From JAIPEI01 sp964443135 (GTDB lineage Bacteria > Desulfobacterota > DSM-4660 > Desulfatiglandales > HGW-15): a DNA stretch of 64,000 bases. The translations under genes were made by a program, and so were the position numbers. Below the pieces are notes generated by a model that was given only the letters and a program-made list of their open reading frames with translations, ran no database searches and was not told where the DNA came from. Below, piece by piece: positions 60,635-64,000 of this stretch. Positions within the stretch are counted from its first letter, which is position 1, and each line of letters opens with the position of its first letter. The stretch covers positions 1 to 64,000 of the forward strand of contig CAYUBQ010000009.1 of NCBI GenBank assembly GCA_964443135.1, read 5' to 3'.

Positions 60635-61557
60635 GGTGCCTTCCTGCGTGACGCTCGGGACACACGGCCCCGGTAGTCCTCGAGGTGGTCGATGAACTCC
60701 CGGCATCCGGAGAACCGGTCGTCCGGGCGAAACGCGACCGCTTTCATCACGATCGCATCAAGCCGCTCGTCCAGGGAGGGGTTGACCCGGGAGGGGCGGC
60801 CCTGAAAGTAGCCGTCTTTCATCTCCAGCTTCTTCTTCATCAGCTCCCTCTTGGATTCGTGGGGCGGAAGGGGGAGCCGGGACGCGAGCATCTCGAAGAG
60901 CAGAACCCCTGTGGCATAGACGTCGGCGCGTCCGTCCAGGTTGGTGGTCACGATCTGCTCCGGCGCCATGTAGATGGGGGTCCCTTGAATCGCACGGGAG
61001 GCCGAGGCCGGGTCCCGGGTGAGGTTGGCGATCCCGAAGTCCGTGATCAGGGGACGGCCCGATTCCTTTTCAATGAGGATGTTCGCGGGCTTGACGTCCC
61101 GATGAACGATGTCCTGGCGGTGTGCATGGTCCAGGGCGTCCAGCACCTTGAGCACGATGTCCAGCGTCGTGTGGAGGGGGAGAAACCGTTTCGAGGGGAC
61201 CACATGCCGCTGAACCCGTGCGATGTAGTAGGACAACGGACGACCCTGGATGAGCTGCATGGTGAAGAAGAGAAACTCGTCCGTTTCCCCCACCTCGTAA
61301 ATGGGGACGATGTTGGGATGGGACAGGATGGCGGAGGTTTCCGCCTCCTGCCGGAAGCTCGCGGCCGCCTCGGGTGTCATCTCCGATTTGGGAAGGATCT
61401 TGACCGCGATCTGCCGCTTCAGGGTCCGCTGGAAGGCCACGAACACCACGGCCATTCCGCCCCGGGCGAGTTCCCTGAGCAGGGTGGAGGTGCCCACCTC
61501 CAAACCGACGAGGTGGTCGAAGTCGGCCTTCAGGATGGCTTTGCTTTTCTGGTTCAT
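60631..61557 (-). CDS. PknB-type serine/threonine protein kinase
   Basis: A 308-residue soluble Hanks-type kinase. It has a Gly-rich loop LARGGMAVVF, catalytic Lys53 (AVKIL), E71 in the C helix, catalytic loop HRDVKPANIL (Asp154), DFGIANL (Asp173), a GTPIYMAPEQ activation segment and a RADVYATGVLLFEML block. There is no membrane helix or PASTA domain. It is followed, with a 4-bp overlap, by the degenerate-GGDEF protein and faces an FHA-domain gene, together forming a likely phosphosignalling module. Confidence 0.92.
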   Translation of the reverse strand: MNQKSKAILKADFDHLVGLEVGTSTLLRELARGGMAVVFVAFQRTLKRQIAVKILPKSEMTPEAAASFRQEAETSAILSHPNIVPIYEVGETDEFLFFTMQLIQGRPLSYYIARVQRHVVPSKRFLPLHTTLDIVLKVLDALDHAHRQDIVHRDVKPANILIEKESGRPLITDFGIANLTRDPASASRAIQGTPIYMAPEQIVTTNLDGRADVYATGVLLFEMLASRLPLPPHESKRELMKKKLEMKDGYFQGRPSRVNPSLDERLDAIVMKAVAFRPDDRFSGCREFIDHLEDYRGRVSRASRRKAP

Positions 61558-61583
61558 GGTGTGGTGCCTTAACGGCTGATTTC

Positions 61584-61612
61584 AGGATAGAAAGCGGTTG
61601 AGCCCTTGTCAA
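61584..61612 (-). promoter_or_regulatory. Promoter of the kinase-GGDEF-like operon
   Basis: On the minus strand TTGACA (complement of 61607-61612) and TATCCT (complement of 61584-61589) are spaced by 17 bp, 27 bp upstream of the kinase ATG. A good sigma-70-like match. Confidence 0.6.
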
Positions 61613-61701
61613 TCGGAAAACCCGGAGACGTTCCCTCCGAAAAGAGCCGTGCCCGGCTGCAGGACCCCCGTTCGGCCGCCCGTTCGGGCGTTTCGTGGGG
61701 A

Positions 61702-63060
61702 TCAGACGGTCTTCAAGAGACGATTGTGAGGGGAGGCTTCCACGACCTCGTCGAAACCCCGGAGGCATTGGGACAGCCGCTCCAGCTCCTCGGATCGGAC
61801 GATCGGAATGGTTTCGTTTCCACGATGGTCGAGGGCATCCAGAACCGCCTTGATCGTCAAGGTGTCCGGATCGCGACCGGGCTGGTAACCGGCTTCCTGG
61901 TCCCTCTCCGTGTTGGCCTCCGACAGGATCCCTGCGTCCACGAGCTCGTACAGGAGCTGGTTGACCAGGCGAATGGGGATCTCCAGGTGGTGGGAGATCC
62001 GAAGGGCGGACCAGGGAGGGGGGCCCTGCGAGAAGTTGTGGACCAGCAGGTGAACGATTCTCAGGGAGATCAGGCGCTTGAAGGCGTGGCTCGCGGTGAG
62101 GCAGTCCTTCTCGAACTCGTAGGTGTCCACGTTCTGGTGGGCGAAGGAGATCTCGGCCCCGAGCAGCACGATGAGCCAGCTCACTTGGAGCCAGATGAAG
62201 AAGAGCGGCAGGGCGGCGAAGCTCCCGTAGATGGCGTTGTAGCGGGACACGTTCAACTGAAAGAGGATGTATGCCCACTGGAACAGGTGGTAGGCCGTGC
62301 CCGCGATGATTCCCGCCAGGAGCGCCGAGGCGAAACGGACCCGGTTGTTGGGCATGAACATGTAGACGAAGGTGAACAGGACCCACAGCACGCAGTAGGG
62401 GAGGAACTTCACCAGTAAGGTGATCAACGGCGCCAGAGGGCCGAGCAGGGAGATGCTCTCCACCACGAACCGGACGCCGCTCGCAATCACGACGGTGGCC
62501 GCACTCGACATGAGGAAGAGCACGGGGCAGATGAGGATCATGGACAGGTAGTCCGTGATCTTCCTGCCCAGTCTCCGGGAGGTTGTGACGCCCCAGATGT
62601 CGTTGAATGCGTTCTCGATGTGGGACAGGATCTTGATGATCGTGTAGAAGAGGATCACGACGCCGATGCCGGCGACCAGCCCGCCTTTCACGTTGTCCAG
62701 GAGCGCGTGGGAGAACTCGATGATGCGCAGAGCGACCGCCTCCTGCCCGGACAGGCGTTCGAGCAGGATCTCCCTGAGGTTCTTCTCGAACCCGAAGCCC
62801 TTGGCGATGCCGAAGATCATGGCCAGAACGGGGACCACGGACAGGAGCGAGTAAAAGGTCAGGGAGGAGGCCCTCAGCTGGACGCGATCCTCGGCCAGGC
62901 CGCGGAAGGTGAGCAGGGCCACGCGCAGGGAGCGGATGAGAAAGGCCTTGAGGCGGGGCAGGTCTTTCCTGCGGATTCTCCAGACGTCCGTGGTCAGGAA
63001 ACCGATGGTCCGGTCTGCGCGCCGGCGGAGGTCCTGGATGGTGGGACGCTTTTCTGGCAT
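61702..63060 (-). CDS. YihY/UPF0761-family inner-membrane protein
   Basis: A 452-residue protein. After a charged N terminus it has the YihY core of six membrane helices (LRASSLTFYSLLSVVPVLAM; GVVILFYTIIKIL; LSMILICPVLFLMSSAA; TLLVKFLPYCVLWVLFTFVY; ASALLAGIIAGTAYHLFQWA; and YGSFAALPLFFIWLQVSWLI). A C-terminal ~130-residue domain contains a winged-helix-like segment (ALRISHHLEIPIRLVNQLLY). The family was once called RNase BN but is not a nuclease; function unknown. ATG 63060 follows GGGGAA. Confidence 0.85.
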   Translation of the reverse strand: MPEKRPTIQDLRRRADRTIGFLTTDVWRIRRKDLPRLKAFLIRSLRVALLTFRGLAEDRVQLRASSLTFYSLLSVVPVLAMIFGIAKGFGFEKNLREILLERLSGQEAVALRIIEFSHALLDNVKGGLVAGIGVVILFYTIIKILSHIENAFNDIWGVTTSRRLGRKITDYLSMILICPVLFLMSSAATVVIASGVRFVVESISLLGPLAPLITLLVKFLPYCVLWVLFTFVYMFMPNNRVRFASALLAGIIAGTAYHLFQWAYILFQLNVSRYNAIYGSFAALPLFFIWLQVSWLIVLLGAEISFAHQNVDTYEFEKDCLTASHAFKRLISLRIVHLLVHNFSQGPPPWSALRISHHLEIPIRLVNQLLYELVDAGILSEANTERDQEAGYQPGRDPDTLTIKAVLDALDHRGNETIPIVRSEELERLSQCLRGFDEVVEASPHNRLLKTV

Positions 63061-63125
63061 CACGATTCCCCATGGGGTGGGGCGGCAGCCGGCACGCCGG
63101 ATTCCAGGATGGAGGTCATACACGT

Positions 63126-63155
63126 CTTATACTCCCCAGTGCACGATTCGGTCAA
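63126..63155 (-). promoter_or_regulatory. Promoter of the YihY-family gene
   Basis: On the minus strand TTGACC (complement of 63150-63155) and TATAAG (complement of 63126-63131) with an 18-bp spacer, 66 bp upstream of ATG 63060. It abuts a tandem direct repeat at 63156-63183. Confidence 0.55.
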
Positions 63156-63183
63156 GTCAAACGGGGCCGGTCAAACGGGGCCG
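63156..63183 (+). repeat. Tandem 14-bp direct repeat between divergent promoters
   Basis: GTCAAACGGGGCCG occurs twice in perfect tandem at 63156-63169 and 63170-63183. The unit lies between a minus-strand -35 box at 63150-63155 and a plus-strand -35 box at 63193-63198, so it could bind a regulator of both genes or be a simple slippage duplication. Confidence 0.75.
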
Positions 63184-63192
63184 GCCTTCCGG

Positions 63193-63222
63193 TTGACAAG
63201 AGGCCGGGCTCGACCCTATGCT
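63193..63222 (+). promoter_or_regulatory. Promoter of the thioesterase-MoaD operon
   Basis: TTGACA (63193-63198) and TATGCT (63217-63222) with an 18-bp spacer, about 50 bp before ATG 63274. Confidence 0.55.
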
Positions 63223-63273
63223 GATCCGGAAGTCGCAAAGCGGTCGAACGGAGACCCGGTCACAGGCGGAGCC

Positions 63274-63708
63274 ATGACGAACGAGGAGCACTTCGGAAAG
63301 CTGGAGAGGATGTACGTCGCGGCACCGTGCAACGCCTACTTCCGTCCCCGGATCCGGATCTCCGAGGGACGGGCCGAGCTGTTCCTGGCGGTGCGGCCGG
63401 ATCTGTTTCACGCCGCCGGCGCCGTGCACGGTTCGGTCTACTTCAAGCTGATGGACGACGCCGCCTTCTTCGCCTGCAACTCCCTCCTCGAGGAGCGCCT
63501 GGTGCTGACCGTCCAGTTCCAGGTCCACCTGCTTCGCCCCGTTTCCCGGGGCGAGATGCGGGCCGTGGGAACCGTTGCCCACCACTCGGCGACCCTCATG
63601 ATCGGCGAGTCCCGGGTGCTCGACTTCAGGGGGCGTGAGGTGGGCCGCGGCAGCGGAACCTTCCGGAAGAGCCGGATCCCTCTCACCGCCGACATGGGCT
63701 ACGCATGA
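63274..63708 (+). CDS. PaaI-type hotdog thioesterase
   Basis: A 144-residue hotdog-fold protein. The conserved HGSVYFKLMDDAAFFAC helix region (HG at 52-53, Asp 61-62) and LTVQFQVHLLRPVSRGE fit the PaaI/4HBT family of acyl-CoA thioesterases, which includes phenylacetyl-CoA and 4-hydroxybenzoyl-CoA enzymes. In a benzoyl-CoA user it might relieve CoA traps from aromatic acyl-CoAs, but the substrate is unknown. ATG 63274 follows GGCGGAG. Its stop overlaps the next start (ATGA). Confidence 0.82.
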   Translation: MTNEEHFGKLERMYVAAPCNAYFRPRIRISEGRAELFLAVRPDLFHAAGAVHGSVYFKLMDDAAFFACNSLLEERLVLTVQFQVHLLRPVSRGEMRAVGTVAHHSATLMIGESRVLDFRGREVGRGSGTFRKSRIPLTADMGYA

Positions 63709-63944
63709 AGATCGACGTTCGGCTCTTTGCCTCTCTCGGACGGTACGCGCCTTCGGGAGACGGCACCGCGCCCCGGGAGGTGAGCCTGGAGGAGGGAGCC
63801 ACGGTCGGATCCCTCCTGGATCGGCTCGGCATCCCGCCCGGGGTGGTCAAGCTCGTCTTCGTCAACGGGGTCCACGCGACCGGCCGGACGGCTCTCCACG
63901 ACGGCGACCGGGTGGGGGTCTTTCCGCCCGTGGCCGGCGGCTGA
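63705..63944 (+). CDS. MoaD/ThiS-family sulfur-carrier protein
   Basis: A 79-residue ubiquitin-like sulfur carrier: KIDVRLFASLGRYAP at the start, the LVFVNGVHA strand and the C-terminal Gly-Gly needed for adenylylation and thiocarboxylation (VFPPVAGG). These carriers supply sulfur for molybdopterin/tungstopterin (MoaD) or thiamine (ThiS). The former would fit the tungsten enzyme BamB, but no partner gene is visible. ATG overlaps the thioesterase stop. After it, 63945-64000 holds no complete feature; a purine-rich GGGAGAGGAGG near the end hints that another gene begins just outside. Confidence 0.82.
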   Translation: MKIDVRLFASLGRYAPSGDGTAPREVSLEEGATVGSLLDRLGIPPGVVKLVFVNGVHATGRTALHDGDRVGVFPPVAGG

Positions 63945-64000
63945 GCTTCTCCGGTGGGGAAGCGGCGATTCGGGCCTCCGCGTGAAGGGAGAGGAGGACG

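Noticed and set aside
61677..61690. Palindrome CGCCCGTTCGGGCG downstream of the YihY gene as terminator
   Set aside because: No T tract on the transcribed strand and a short stem; could be chance in GC-rich DNA.

Overview
The window is a GC-rich stretch from a strictly anaerobic bacterium, most likely a Desulfobacterota (deltaproteobacterial) aromatic degrader. The main reason is a complete class II benzoyl-CoA reductase operon (bamBCDEFGHI) in which two in-frame UGA codons replace conserved cysteines of HdrA- and MvhD-type subunits. There is no CRISPR array or intact mobile element.

Layout. 1-2133: 3' part of a tRNA-Pro(GGG), a tyrosine-recombinase remnant beside it, an ExoD-like membrane protein, a tiny hypothetical gene and fdhD. 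2244-13181: a palindromic operator candidate and promoter, then the eight-gene bam operon. Its products are the tungsten active-site subunit BamB, the ferredoxin-like BamC, the Hdr/Mvh-like electron-bifurcation module BamDEF and the NADH-dehydrogenase-like BamGHI.

13362-40643 reads as one lipid/glycan island. It holds two GT4 glycosyltransferases, a Wzx-like flippase, a DevBCA/TolC-type exporter (TolC, HlyD-like adaptor, two FtsX-fold permeases, and an ATPase fused to a cyclic-nucleotide-binding domain), a CerR-like reductase and an MJ1255-type glycosyltransferase. A seven-gene plus-strand operon follows: radical SAM/SPASM, alpha-oxoamine synthase (serine palmitoyltransferase-like), ceramide-glucosyltransferase-like GT2, a 2587-residue PUFA-type polyketide synthase, phosphopantetheinyl transferase, a bacterial ceramide synthase-like N-acyltransferase and a B12-type radical SAM enzyme. 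The most economical reading is a polyketide-primed sphingolipid-like pathway with its own glycosylation and export genes. This is the strongest candidate for an undescribed system here.

40763-48642: a DUF5661-like protein, a MATE transporter, an exported MORN-repeat protein, RecD2, a TrmO-like methyltransferase and RecD. 48654-55563: RecB and RecC; all five from RecC to RecD2 lie on one minus-strand run. 55668-64000: a HAMP membrane protein and pilin-like protein, a thiamine-binding-type protein, an FHA protein facing a Ser/Thr kinase plus degenerate-GGDEF pair, a YihY-family membrane protein, and a thioesterase/MoaD pair. Three copies of a ~100-bp element with inverted-repeat ends sit in intergenic spaces at 17315, 43992 and 57300.
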